Source: Pseudochelatococcus contaminans (GTDB lineage Bacteria > Pseudomonadota > Alphaproteobacteria > Rhizobiales > Beijerinckiaceae). From it: a stretch of 64,000 nucleotides of DNA. Positions 45,709 through 54,552 of the stretch are shown here, piece after piece. The notes beneath the pieces are model-generated. The model was not told the origin of the DNA. It did not search any database and saw only the letters and a program-made list of their open reading frames with translations. The translations under genes and the position numbers were made by a program. The stretch spans positions 434,001-498,000 of the forward strand of contig NZ_JACICC010000003.1 in assembly GCF_014195635.1 (NCBI RefSeq), read 5' to 3'. Position 1 is the first letter of the stretch, and every line of letters begins with the position of its first letter.

Positions 45709-46058
45709 TGCCATCCGGCCGGCGCACTTTTGGGCTCCGGCGAAGGATGAACAGACGATGGCCGCACTCTGAATTTTATATTTGATGGCAACTTGCGTTC
45801 AATGCCGACGGATCGGGTTGAACGCAAATTGCTCATGGTGCGGCCATTCTGCGGCGCGAAACCGCATGCAATTGCGTCATATTGACTCGCATTGTGACGA
45901 TGCCTTGGCTATGCTCCTATGATAGCTGGGGGAATCGATTGTTTTCATCCCGTTAACCACTTTCTGATGATGTGCCTGAGGCTATAGAGTATTGGTGATT
46001 CGAGGCTCGGTTCTTGCTGGACCGGGTATCATCAATCGTTGTTTCTCGGGCGGGGTTC
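45709..46058. other. Gap between ahcY and the divL-like gene
   Basis: About 350 bp without a supported gene. It contains one interspersed repeat copy (45788-45835). The AT-richer stretch at about 45870-46000 is a candidate promoter for the divL-like gene. A TTG at 46014 opens that gene's frame but is a weaker start than the ATG at 46059. Confidence 0.45.
45788..45835 (+). repeat. Interspersed palindromic repeat, short copy
   Basis: Contains TTGCGTTCAA (45793-45802) and TTGAACGCAA (45818-45827), the same perfect 10-bp stem as the tandem array, but a different loop and no downstream TCTGGAACG portion. Confidence 0.75.
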
Positions 46059-48806
46059 ATGAAGGGAAGAGCGCGCACGCTCTGGCGTCGATACGGGACT
46101 GTGATGTCGACGCTCGCCCGGAATGGATCGGGGGATTCGCTGTCCTCTGTCTTGCGCCAGCTTTCCGTTCGCCCGACAGCATTGGCGCGCTTTGCCTCCG
46201 GGTGTAAACGCTCGGCGGGCCGCAATGGGCTTCAACTGCGAAAACTCGGCTTCATTTCCGCTCCGTTTGGTTTGAGGGGCGGCGGCGCGCCGTTATGGCT
46301 CTGTCGGGGAAGGGCGCGGTTTTTGGCCGGTTGTTCCGTGGCGGCGGTCTGTGTCGCGGATCCGCTTCGGGCGCAGGGTGCAGGGCCATCGGCCTCGCTT
46401 CCTGAGGTGGGTTTTGCGTCTGGCGCACATTCTATTGCAGTGCTGGCTTGCTTTATCGGTCTCGTGTCAGCTTTCGCGATGGCGGTGGTGGCGCTTGGGC
46501 GGGAACGGGCCAAAGGGCAGCGTGCCCGGTCCGTGCTGGTTGGGGAACTGGCGGAACTGCGTGCCCGATACGATCGCTATGCCACGCTGATTGCGGCCGA
46601 ACCGCAGATTATCGTCAGTTGGCCCAGCCGCAGAGGCGATCCGGTTATCGAGGGTGACACGGATCTCGTCGTGCCCGGGCAGCCCGCGCGGCGCGTGCTG
46701 GCGTTTGGTGCGTGGCTGGCGCCTGCCCATGCGCAGGCGCTTGAAAGTGCGCTCGATGCACTGAAAAATGGCGGTGAGAGGTTTCGCCTCGGTTTGCGGA
46801 GCATCGACGGACGCTATTTCGAGGCCGATGGCCGTGCCATTAGTGGGCAGGCGGTGTTTCGTTTGCGGGAAACGACGGTCGAGCGGCAGGAACTCACCCG
46901 TGCCCGTGAGGCGCTCACGAGCGCACGCGGCGATCTGTCCGCCTTGCGCACCATGCTTGATGCGCTGGCGCAGCCTATCTGGCTGCGGGACAGGGAAGGG
47001 GCGCTGATCTGGGTCAACCTCGCCTACGCGGCAGCGGTCGGTGCGAGCGATGCTTCCGAAGTGGTGGCAAGGCAGATCGAGATTTTGAATGCTGACGTGC
47101 GTTCGTCGGCGCGCGAGACTGTGACGAACGGCGCGATTTATGCCGGACGCGTCAAATCGCTTGTTCGCGGCGTCGAGCTGGCGCTTGATGTCGTTGAAAG
47201 CCCCGGCGGCAGCGGCGCGGCTGGCATGGCGACCGACATCACCGCGGTCGAGATCGCGCGCGAGGATCTCATGCGGTTGAAGCAGGCCCACGCCCGCACG
47301 CTGGATCGTCTGCCGACCGCGGTGGCGATCTTCGGCGCGGACAAACGGCTTGTGTTCCACAACGCGGCTTACCGCAAGCTGTGGGGGCTGGATGAAGAGG
47401 TTTTGGCCTCGGCTCCGTCCGATAGCGACATTCTTGAGCGGCTTCGCAACGAGCGCAAGCTTCCCGAGCAGGCGGACTTCCGCAAGTGGAAGGGTGAGCT
47501 GTTCATGGCTTACCGCGCCGCCGATCCCAAGGATCACTGGTGGTATCTGCCGGACGGGCGCACGCTGCATGTGGTGGTCACGCCTAATGTTCCCGCGCGT
47601 TCCGGTGCGCCTGCGGGCGGCGTCACTTACGTTTTCGATGACGTCACGGAGCGTTTCAGCCTCGAATCCCGCTATAACGCCCTCATGCGTATGCAGGGCG
47701 AAACGCTGGACTCGCTGCGCGAAGGCGTGGCGGTGTTCGGTTCCGATGGCGGTCTGAAGCTCTCCAACCCGGCTTTTTCAGAGCTGTGGAAGCTCGATGA
47801 CGATACCATCACGGGCCGGCCGCACGTTGATGTCATCGCCAACCATTGCGCGGCGCTTTCGGCAGATACCACTGTGTGGGCCGATATCCGCATGGCTGTC
47901 GCCGGCCTTTATGACAAGCGCACGCGGCGCACGTTCCGCGTCAACCGTCTCGACGGCGCCACGCTGGACTGCGCCACCGCGCCCCTGCCGGATGGATCGA
48001 CGCTGCTGACCTTCACCGACATGACGGCGAGCGTCAGTGTCGAACGGGCGCTGACGGAGCGCACCGAAGCGCTGGAGGCCGCGTCGCGCATCCGCGACGA
48101 CTTCCTGCGCCATGTCTCGTTCGAGCTGCGGCTGCCGCTCAACAGCGCCATCGGTTTCGCGCAGTTGCTGGCGGAAGAAACCGTTGGCCCGCTCAACAGC
48201 AAGCAGCGCGAATATGCCGATCACATCAAGCGCTCGTCGGAGAGTTTGCTCACGCTCATCAACGATATTCTTGACCTGACCATTATCGATAACGGCGGCC
48301 TTGAGATGACGTTCGCGGATGTCGATGTGGCCGAAGCCGTGGCAGCCGCCATTCGTGGCATCGAAGATCGGCTTGCTGAAAAGGATGTCCGGTTGCGTGT
48401 CGAGGTGCCGGTCGATATCGGGGTTTTCCAGGCGGACGCGAAGCGCGTGCGGCAGGTGCTTTATAATCTGTTGTCGAGCGCGGTCGGCGCGTCGGCGGGC
48501 GGTAGCTCCATCACCGTCAGCGCATCGCGTGTGGGCGAGTTCATCCATCTGGCTGTGATCGATTCCGGCAACGGACTGACGGAGGCGCAGATCGAGCGCT
48601 TGCTGTCACGCGAGCCGGCACGTGCGGATGTCGGGCTGTCGGTGGACGTCGGGCTGTCGCTGGTTCGCGCTTTCGTCGCGCTGCATGGGGGCCGCATCGA
48701 GGCATCGTCGTCTCCGGGAGAGGGGACTCGCGTCATATGCATCTTCCCCGTCGCCCGGCCTGAGGTCGACCATGACGGGCGCGGCGGAAAGGTCGCCGCA
48801 GCATGA
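46059..48806 (+). CDS. divL: DivL-like PAS histidine kinase homologue with Phe at the H-box
   Basis: 915 residues from the ATG at 46059 behind GGGCGGGG. A membrane helix lies near 130-155; PAS-type domains span about 290-400, 410-530 and 545-650. The dimerisation helix reads FLRHVSFELRLPLNSAIGFA, so the usual phosphoacceptor His is Phe688; Caulobacter DivL has Tyr at this place. The ATPase domain is also degraded: NLLSSAVG for the N-box, DSGNG retained, and DVGLSLVRAFVALHGG for the usual GTGLGL motif. It is therefore probably a signalling pseudokinase that controls another kinase, as DivL controls CckA. The tsaE start overlaps its stop. Confidence 0.82.
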   Translation: MKGRARTLWRRYGTVMSTLARNGSGDSLSSVLRQLSVRPTALARFASGCKRSAGRNGLQLRKLGFISAPFGLRGGGAPLWLCRGRARFLAGCSVAAVCVADPLRAQGAGPSASLPEVGFASGAHSIAVLACFIGLVSAFAMAVVALGRERAKGQRARSVLVGELAELRARYDRYATLIAAEPQIIVSWPSRRGDPVIEGDTDLVVPGQPARRVLAFGAWLAPAHAQALESALDALKNGGERFRLGLRSIDGRYFEADGRAISGQAVFRLRETTVERQELTRAREALTSARGDLSALRTMLDALAQPIWLRDREGALIWVNLAYAAAVGASDASEVVARQIEILNADVRSSARETVTNGAIYAGRVKSLVRGVELALDVVESPGGSGAAGMATDITAVEIAREDLMRLKQAHARTLDRLPTAVAIFGADKRLVFHNAAYRKLWGLDEEVLASAPSDSDILERLRNERKLPEQADFRKWKGELFMAYRAADPKDHWWYLPDGRTLHVVVTPNVPARSGAPAGGVTYVFDDVTERFSLESRYNALMRMQGETLDSLREGVAVFGSDGGLKLSNPAFSELWKLDDDTITGRPHVDVIANHCAALSADTTVWADIRMAVAGLYDKRTRRTFRVNRLDGATLDCATAPLPDGSTLLTFTDMTASVSVERALTERTEALEAASRIRDDFLRHVSFELRLPLNSAIGFAQLLAEETVGPLNSKQREYADHIKRSSESLLTLINDILDLTIIDNGGLEMTFADVDVAEAVAAAIRGIEDRLAEKDVRLRVEVPVDIGVFQADAKRVRQVLYNLLSSAVGASAGGSSITVSASRVGEFIHLAVIDSGNGLTEAQIERLLSREPARADVGLSVDVGLSLVRAFVALHGGRIEASSSPGEGTRVICIFPVARPEVDHDGRGGKVAAA

Positions 48807-50422
48807 GTTTGGCTCCGCAAACAACCAGCTGGGCCATTCGCCTCGGTGATCAGTCCGCCACAGAACATCTTGCTGCGGTGCTGGCGCGCGAGGCACGTGC
48901 GGGCGATGTCATCACGCTTTCGGGTGATCTCGGTGCGGGCAAGACGACTTTCGCCCGTGCATTCGTGCGCGCCTTCGTCGGCGACAGCAAGCTGGACGTG
49001 CCAAGCCCGACATTTACGCTGATGCAAATCTACGAATGTCCGCGCGGCAATGTCGTCCATGCGGATCTCTACCGCATTCACGACCCGCTGGAACTGGACG
49101 AGCTTGGCTGGGACGAGGCCATCGACGGGGCCGTGGTGCTGGTGGAATGGCCCGACCGAGCCGGCGACTGTCTTGGCGGCAACCGTCTCGATATCAACAT
49201 GCGGCTGGTGCCTGGTGCCGATGATGAGCGGATTGCCGTCATCACCGCGTTCGGTGAGCAGGCACCGCGTCTTGCCGCGCTGAAGGCGTTGCGCATGGTG
49301 ATAGACCGGGCTGGCTGGGGACATGCGGAACGGCAGGCGATTTACGGCGATGCATCGAGCCGCCTTTATGAGAGGCTCACCAGCCCTGATGGCGAGACCG
49401 CCATCCTGATGATTTCGCCGCCCCGCCCCAGGGCCCCGGTGTTTCGCTCTGAAAAGCCTTATCACGTCGCGGCGCGATTGTCTGAATCGGTGCATGCCTT
49501 CGTCGCAGTGGATCGCGGGTTGCGTGCGCTGGGCCTGAGTGCGCCGGTCATTTATGGGCAGGATCTCGATACCGGGCTGCTGCTGGTCGAGGATTTCGGC
49601 AGCGAAGGCGTCGTCGATGCCGCTGGCCCGATCGCTGATCGTTATGCCGAGGCGGTGCGGGTGCTGGTTCGGCTGCACACGTCGCCGGTGCCGGACAGGC
49701 TGCCCGTGGTGGACGGCGTTGAACATGTCGTGCCGCCCTACGACCTCGATGCGATGATGATCGAGGTCGGGCTGCTGCTGGAGTGGTATCTGCCGCATCT
49801 GGCGGGCCGTTTCGTGCCGCATTCCGGACGCGCCAACTTCGACCGGATCTGGGCCGGCCTGCTGCGCGGCGTCAGTGGCGCCTCTGACGAGAATCCGGGA
49901 TTGCTGGGATCGGAGGATGGTACGCGGGCGGATCGCACGTGGATATTGCGCGATTTCCATTCCCCCAACCTGATCTGGCTGAAAGAGCGCGAGGGTATCG
50001 GCCGTATCGGGTTGATCGACTTTCAGGACGCGGTCATGGGCCACCCGGCTTATGACCTTGCCTCGCTGTTGCAGGACGCGCGCGTTACGGTGCCGCCGGA
50101 GCTGGAACTGAAGCTGCTGGCGCTCTATGCGCACGAGAGACGTGCGCGCGATCCGGCTTTTGATGCACAGGCTTTTATCCGGGCTTATGCCATTTTGGGG
50201 GCACAGCGTGCGACCAAGCTGTTCGGCCTTTTCGTGCGACTGGACCGGCGGGATGGCAAGCCCGCCTATCTGGCGCATTTACCGCGTATCGGCGTTTATC
50301 TGCTGCGCAACCTGCGCCACCCCGCACTGGCCGAACTGAAGAACTGGTTCGAGACGCATGTGCCGCAAATCGTGAACGAGGGCAGTGAACAAGACAACGT
50401 GGCGGATGGGGATCGAGGGTGA
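48803..50422 (+). CDS. TsaE - AmgK-type sugar kinase fusion
   Basis: 539 residues. Residues 1 to about 155 are TsaE, the ATPase for threonylcarbamoyladenosine modification of tRNA, with Walker A GDLGAGKT at 41-48 and VPSPTFTLMQIYE. Residues about 165-520 are an aminoglycoside-phosphotransferase-fold kinase like AmgK (anomeric MurNAc/GlcNAc kinase), with catalytic RDFHSPNLIWL and metal-binding LIDFQDAVMGHPAYDLASLL. The fusion is common in alphaproteobacteria. A MurU-like gene follows, supporting the cell-wall recycling role. It overlaps the divL-like stop by ATGA. Confidence 0.92.
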   Translation: MSLAPQTTSWAIRLGDQSATEHLAAVLAREARAGDVITLSGDLGAGKTTFARAFVRAFVGDSKLDVPSPTFTLMQIYECPRGNVVHADLYRIHDPLELDELGWDEAIDGAVVLVEWPDRAGDCLGGNRLDINMRLVPGADDERIAVITAFGEQAPRLAALKALRMVIDRAGWGHAERQAIYGDASSRLYERLTSPDGETAILMISPPRPRAPVFRSEKPYHVAARLSESVHAFVAVDRGLRALGLSAPVIYGQDLDTGLLLVEDFGSEGVVDAAGPIADRYAEAVRVLVRLHTSPVPDRLPVVDGVEHVVPPYDLDAMMIEVGLLLEWYLPHLAGRFVPHSGRANFDRIWAGLLRGVSGASDENPGLLGSEDGTRADRTWILRDFHSPNLIWLKEREGIGRIGLIDFQDAVMGHPAYDLASLLQDARVTVPPELELKLLALYAHERRARDPAFDAQAFIRAYAILGAQRATKLFGLFVRLDRRDGKPAYLAHLPRIGVYLLRNLRHPALAELKNWFETHVPQIVNEGSEQDNVADGDRG

Positions 50423-50603
50423 CGGCGCGAAATAATCGCGTGTGCCTTGCGCCGTTTTCATGTTGCTTTGTCGTCAGCAGTTTTTAATAACATGACAACG
50501 GCGGTTCCGGGCGGACGCTGAGTCCTGTCCGCGATGTTCTGCATCGGCTGAATCGTTCCTTATCGACACGCGCTTCGTGCGCCACAGATCAGCATTGTCT
50601 GTC

Positions 50604-51338
50604 ATGCCAGAAAATCACGCGTTCGTTCCCGCTTCCGCAATGGTGCTCGCCGCAGGTCTTGGCAAGCGCATGCGCCCCGTCACCGCAACCCTTCCCAAGC
50701 CGCTCGTGCGCATCGCCGGCCGCTCGCTCATCGATCGGGCGCTCGACAGGCTGGCCAAAGCCGGTGTCAGGCGGGCGGTGGTCAACGTTCATTACCTGCC
50801 GGATCTTGTGGAGCAGCATCTCAAGCACTTCACGGGGCTCGATATCGTTATTTCCGATGAACGCAGGCAGTTGCTCGAAACCGGCGGTGGCACGAAGAAA
50901 GCGCTGGATCTTTTGGGGAATGATCCATTCTTCGTCGTGAATACCGATGCGATGTGGCTTGAAGGGCCGGCCTCGAACGTGCAGCGTCTCGCCAACCGCT
51001 GGAACCCGGACGAAATGGACGTTCTGCTGCTACTGGCCAGCGCTGCGGGCAGCATCGGGCATGAGGGCGAAGGCGATTTCAACATGACGCCGGACGGGCA
51101 ACTGAGCCGCCGTCCCGAGCGTGAGATTGCGCCTTTTATTTATGCGGGCGTGGGGCTGATCAAGCCTGAGCTGTTCGAAGATACGCCGGATGGCCCGTTC
51201 TCGCTGAACATCCTGTTCGATCGCGCTATTGCGGCTGGCCGCCTGTATGGGTTGCGCCTCGACGGTGCCTGGCTGCATGTCGGAACGCCGGGCGCCATCC
51301 TGGAGGCGGAAGATTACGTCGCGGCGAGCGCCCGGTGA
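50604..51338 (+). CDS. murU: MurU-like nucleotidyltransferase
   Basis: 244 residues from the ATG at 50604; a GTG at 50577 is also in frame and neither has a clear ribosome binding site. The N-terminus AMVLAAGLGKRMRPVTATLP followed by KPLVRIAG is the sugar-nucleotidyltransferase signature, and VVNTDAMW carries the metal-binding Asp. MurU converts MurNAc-1-phosphate to UDP-MurNAc, following AmgK in the anomeric recycling route that bypasses fosfomycin-sensitive synthesis. Position directly after the AmgK fusion supports this over a generic mannose-1-phosphate guanylyltransferase. Confidence 0.87.
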   Translation: MPENHAFVPASAMVLAAGLGKRMRPVTATLPKPLVRIAGRSLIDRALDRLAKAGVRRAVVNVHYLPDLVEQHLKHFTGLDIVISDERRQLLETGGGTKKALDLLGNDPFFVVNTDAMWLEGPASNVQRLANRWNPDEMDVLLLLASAAGSIGHEGEGDFNMTPDGQLSRRPEREIAPFIYAGVGLIKPELFEDTPDGPFSLNILFDRAIAAGRLYGLRLDGAWLHVGTPGAILEAEDYVAASAR

Positions 51339-51351
51339 GGAGCGTGGGGAC

Positions 51352-54300
51352 GTGACGGACTCCGCTGAAGCGCGCCCTCGCGTGTTGCGTCCGCATGTCT
51401 TCAATATCGTCACCGGCGCGCCTTTTCTGCCAACGCTCGCCGATGCGCTGCTTTCGGGGCGCATCGTGCCCGGCTTTCCCGATGCCGGCGACCCTCTGTC
51501 CCTGTCGCGAGCCACCATCTATCTGCCAACCCGCCGTGCCGCCCGGGCGCTGGCCACGCTGCTGGCCGAACGCGCCGCGCCCGCGCCGGTGCTGCTTCCG
51601 CGCCTCGTGCCGCTGGGCGATGTCGACGATGCCGAACTGGCGCTATCGGCGGAGGATGGCGACGCCGAGGCCGGTCTTGCGCCGGAACTGGCGGCAGCGG
51701 TTGCAGCGGAATTAGCCCCTGCCATCGGAGATGCCGAGCGGCGGCTGATCCTGACGCGGCTCGTGCTGTCATGGGCGCGGGCGGTGGACAGGGCGTTGCT
51801 ACGCCTGGACGAACGCGAGCCGCTGCTGGTGCCGGCGTCGCCCGCCGATGCGCTGGCGCTGGCGGGCGATCTGGCGCGGCTGATGGATTCACTCACCACC
51901 GAGGATGTGCCGTGGGACGCGCTGCGCTCGCTTGTCGAGGAGCGGCACTCGCAATATTTTGCCATCACGCTGGCTTTTCTGAAAATCGCCGCGGAGCAAT
52001 GGCCGGCCATTCTGGCGGCTCGTAAGGCCAGCGATCCGGTTGCGCGCCATCACAAGCTGACGCTGGCCCAGGCGGAATATTACCGGCGCACGGCTTTGAC
52101 GGATACCGCGCGGGGGCCGACAATCGTTGCCGGCTCCACCGGCTCCGTTCCGGCGACGGCGCAGTTGATTGCGGCGATTGCGCACTTGCCCCAGGGCGCG
52201 GTGGTGCTGCCGGGACTGGACGATTTGCTTGATCCGGCCGCATGGGCGCTTGTGGGCGGCGAGACGGGGGGGCGGCATAGCCAGCCGGTTGCGAGCCATC
52301 CGCAGGCGATTCTGCATCGACTGTTGGACACCATTGGCGTCACCCGTGCTGACGTCGTGCCGCTTGGTGTGGTGTCACCGCGCATGGATTTGCGGCGTCG
52401 TTTCATCAGTGAGGCGCTCCGCCCGGCGGAAACGACCGACCGTTGGCATCTGGAACGCGGGCGCGTGATGGGTGCTGAGGCCGATCCGCTGGCCGGAATC
52501 GCGCTCATCGAGGCAGCGGACGAGCGCACGGAGGCGCTGGCAGCGGCCATCGCCCTGCGCGAAGCGCTGGAAGGGGAGGGCAAAACGGCGGCTCTCGTCA
52601 CGCCCGACAGAGCGCTCGCAGAGCGTGTTGGCGCGGAGTTGCTGCGCTGGGGCATCGTTGCGGAAGACTCTGCCGGACTGCCGTTGACCCGCGCCCGTGC
52701 GGGCACGCTGGCGCGCCTCGTAGCGCAGGTTGCGGTCACCGATTTCGCGCCCGAGCCGTTGCTGGCGCTGCTGGCGCACCCCTTGGCGACTTTCGGCCTA
52801 TCGCGTGCCGAAGTGGAGAGCATAGCCGCTACGCTGGAGATCGGCCTGCTGCGCGGTCCCGCGCTTCCGGGCGGTGTTGCCGGCATGCGCACAGCCCTGC
52901 CGGTGCGGCGCGACGAGGCGGGCAACCGCCATGCCGCCCGCCCGATCAAGGCGCTGACCCCGGCGGATTGGGACGCCGCAACGGCGTTTATCGACCGGCT
53001 CGCCGATGCCTTTGCCGGTTTCACCATGCAGGATCATGCCGGGAGCGTGGATCTCGTGGCGCTTGTTGCCTGCCATGCAACTGCGGTCAGCAAGGTTGCG
53101 GCGACGGAAGCAGGCGCCGCACTGCCTGCGGGCGAAGGCGGCCCTGAACTCGCAGCGCTGTTCGATGACATCGCGTTCAGTGATGCCAGCGGCGTCAATG
53201 GACGTTTTGCCGACTATCCGGCCTTTTTCGATGGCCTCGCCAGTGAGCGCGTTGCGCGCCGCGAGAGTGGCGGCGCGGCTCATCCGCGCGTCAAGATCTG
53301 GGGTCTGCTGGAAGCGCGCCTGCTCGATGTGGATCGCATCGTGCTTGGCGGTCTGGATGAGGGTGTCTGGCCGCCGAAGTCGCGCACGGATGCTTTCCTG
53401 AACCGTCCCATGCGCGGCATGTTGGGCCTCTCCGCGCCCGAGCGGCGCATCGGTCAGACGGCACATGATTTCGCCGAAGCTTTGGGCACGGATGATGTCG
53501 TCATAACCCGGGCGCTGAAACGCGACGGAGCGCCAACCGTGCCGTCGCGGTTTTTGCAACGCATGAAGGCGCTTGCCGGCGCGCAGGCGTGGAGCAATGT
53601 CACGAGGGCAGGGGAGCGTTATCTCGCCCTCGCCGCTGCGGTGGATACGGCACCGCCCGCGCCGGCTATCCGGCGGCCTGCCCCCAAACCGCCGCGCGAG
53701 TTGCTGCCCAAGGGCCTCAGCGTCACCGCCATCGAGACGTTGGTGCGCGATCCTTATGCGGTCTACGCGCGCCACGTGCTGAAGCTCGACCCGCTTGACG
53801 CCGTAGCCACGCCGCCGGGCGCGGCGAACCGGGGAACGCTGGTGCATGAGGCCCTCGGCAACTTCGCCATCGCGTGGCCCGGCGCGTTGCCCGCTGATCC
53901 GCTGGCGGAGGCGTTGCGCCTGGGGCGCGAGGCGTTCGTGCCGCTGGCTGTCTATCCCGAAGTGACGGCGATGTGGTGGCCGCGTTTCGAGCAGGTCGCG
54001 CGCGCCTATGTCGACTGGGAGATCGCAAGGCGGCCGGACATCGTCAAACTTGCGGCAGAGATCTATGGGCGGGTGGAGTTTGCCGTCCCCGGCGGCACTT
54101 TCACGTTGTCGGCGCGGGCGGATCGCATCGAGACATGGGCCGGGCACGCTGTGATCGTTGATTTCAAGACCGGCGCGGCACCGACTCCGGCCCAGATATT
54201 TGCCGGCTTTGCGCCGCAGATGACACTTGAAGCCGCCATGCTGAAACGAGGCGCTTTCGACGGTGTAACGCCGACGGAAGAGATTGCGCTGCTGTATATG

Positions 54301-54552
54301 TTGGCAAAAGGTGGCCGAGACCCGCTGGCTGAAAAGCCCGTCGAGCCTCCCGCGCGAGGGGAGACGCGCACTGTGGCGCAGGTCGTGGAAGAGCATTTTG
54401 CCGGCTTGCAGGCGCTGCTGGGCCGTTACTACGCCGGCAAGACAGGTTTTGCATCGCGCCCGTTTGCGGAGTACGCCAAGCGGGAAGGCCCTTATGACCA
54501 CCTTGCGCGGGTGCGCGAATGGTCTGTGCTGGCGGCGGGGGAGGATGCATGA
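51352..54552 (+). CDS. addB: AddB subunit of the AddAB double-strand break repair nuclease
   Basis: 1,066 residues from GTG at 51352, following AGGAG and GGGGA. It aligns with alphaproteobacterial AddB: the N-terminal NIVTGAPFLPTLADALLSG lacks a usable Walker A motif, so this subunit is unlikely to be a helicase motor. The C-terminal RecB-type nuclease domain contains GLSVTAIETLVRDPYAVYAR, GTLVHEALGNF and VIVDFKTGAAP. With AddA it resects DNA ends for recombination. The addA ATG overlaps its stop. Confidence 0.93.
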   Translation: MTDSAEARPRVLRPHVFNIVTGAPFLPTLADALLSGRIVPGFPDAGDPLSLSRATIYLPTRRAARALATLLAERAAPAPVLLPRLVPLGDVDDAELALSAEDGDAEAGLAPELAAAVAAELAPAIGDAERRLILTRLVLSWARAVDRALLRLDEREPLLVPASPADALALAGDLARLMDSLTTEDVPWDALRSLVEERHSQYFAITLAFLKIAAEQWPAILAARKASDPVARHHKLTLAQAEYYRRTALTDTARGPTIVAGSTGSVPATAQLIAAIAHLPQGAVVLPGLDDLLDPAAWALVGGETGGRHSQPVASHPQAILHRLLDTIGVTRADVVPLGVVSPRMDLRRRFISEALRPAETTDRWHLERGRVMGAEADPLAGIALIEAADERTEALAAAIALREALEGEGKTAALVTPDRALAERVGAELLRWGIVAEDSAGLPLTRARAGTLARLVAQVAVTDFAPEPLLALLAHPLATFGLSRAEVESIAATLEIGLLRGPALPGGVAGMRTALPVRRDEAGNRHAARPIKALTPADWDAATAFIDRLADAFAGFTMQDHAGSVDLVALVACHATAVSKVAATEAGAALPAGEGGPELAALFDDIAFSDASGVNGRFADYPAFFDGLASERVARRESGGAAHPRVKIWGLLEARLLDVDRIVLGGLDEGVWPPKSRTDAFLNRPMRGMLGLSAPERRIGQTAHDFAEALGTDDVVITRALKRDGAPTVPSRFLQRMKALAGAQAWSNVTRAGERYLALAAAVDTAPPAPAIRRPAPKPPRELLPKGLSVTAIETLVRDPYAVYARHVLKLDPLDAVATPPGAANRGTLVHEALGNFAIAWPGALPADPLAEALRLGREAFVPLAVYPEVTAMWWPRFEQVARAYVDWEIARRPDIVKLAAEIYGRVEFAVPGGTFTLSARADRIETWAGHAVIVDFKTGAAPTPAQIFAGFAPQMTLEAAMLKRGAFDGVTPTEEIALLYMLAKGGRDPLAEKPVEPPARGETRTVAQVVEEHFAGLQALLGRYYAGKTGFASRPFAEYAKREGPYDHLARVREWSVLAAGEDA

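Noticed and set aside
44230-45714. 494-codon minus-strand frame over ahcY
   Set aside because: ahcY is full length with diagnostic motifs; the antisense frame mirrors its codon pattern.
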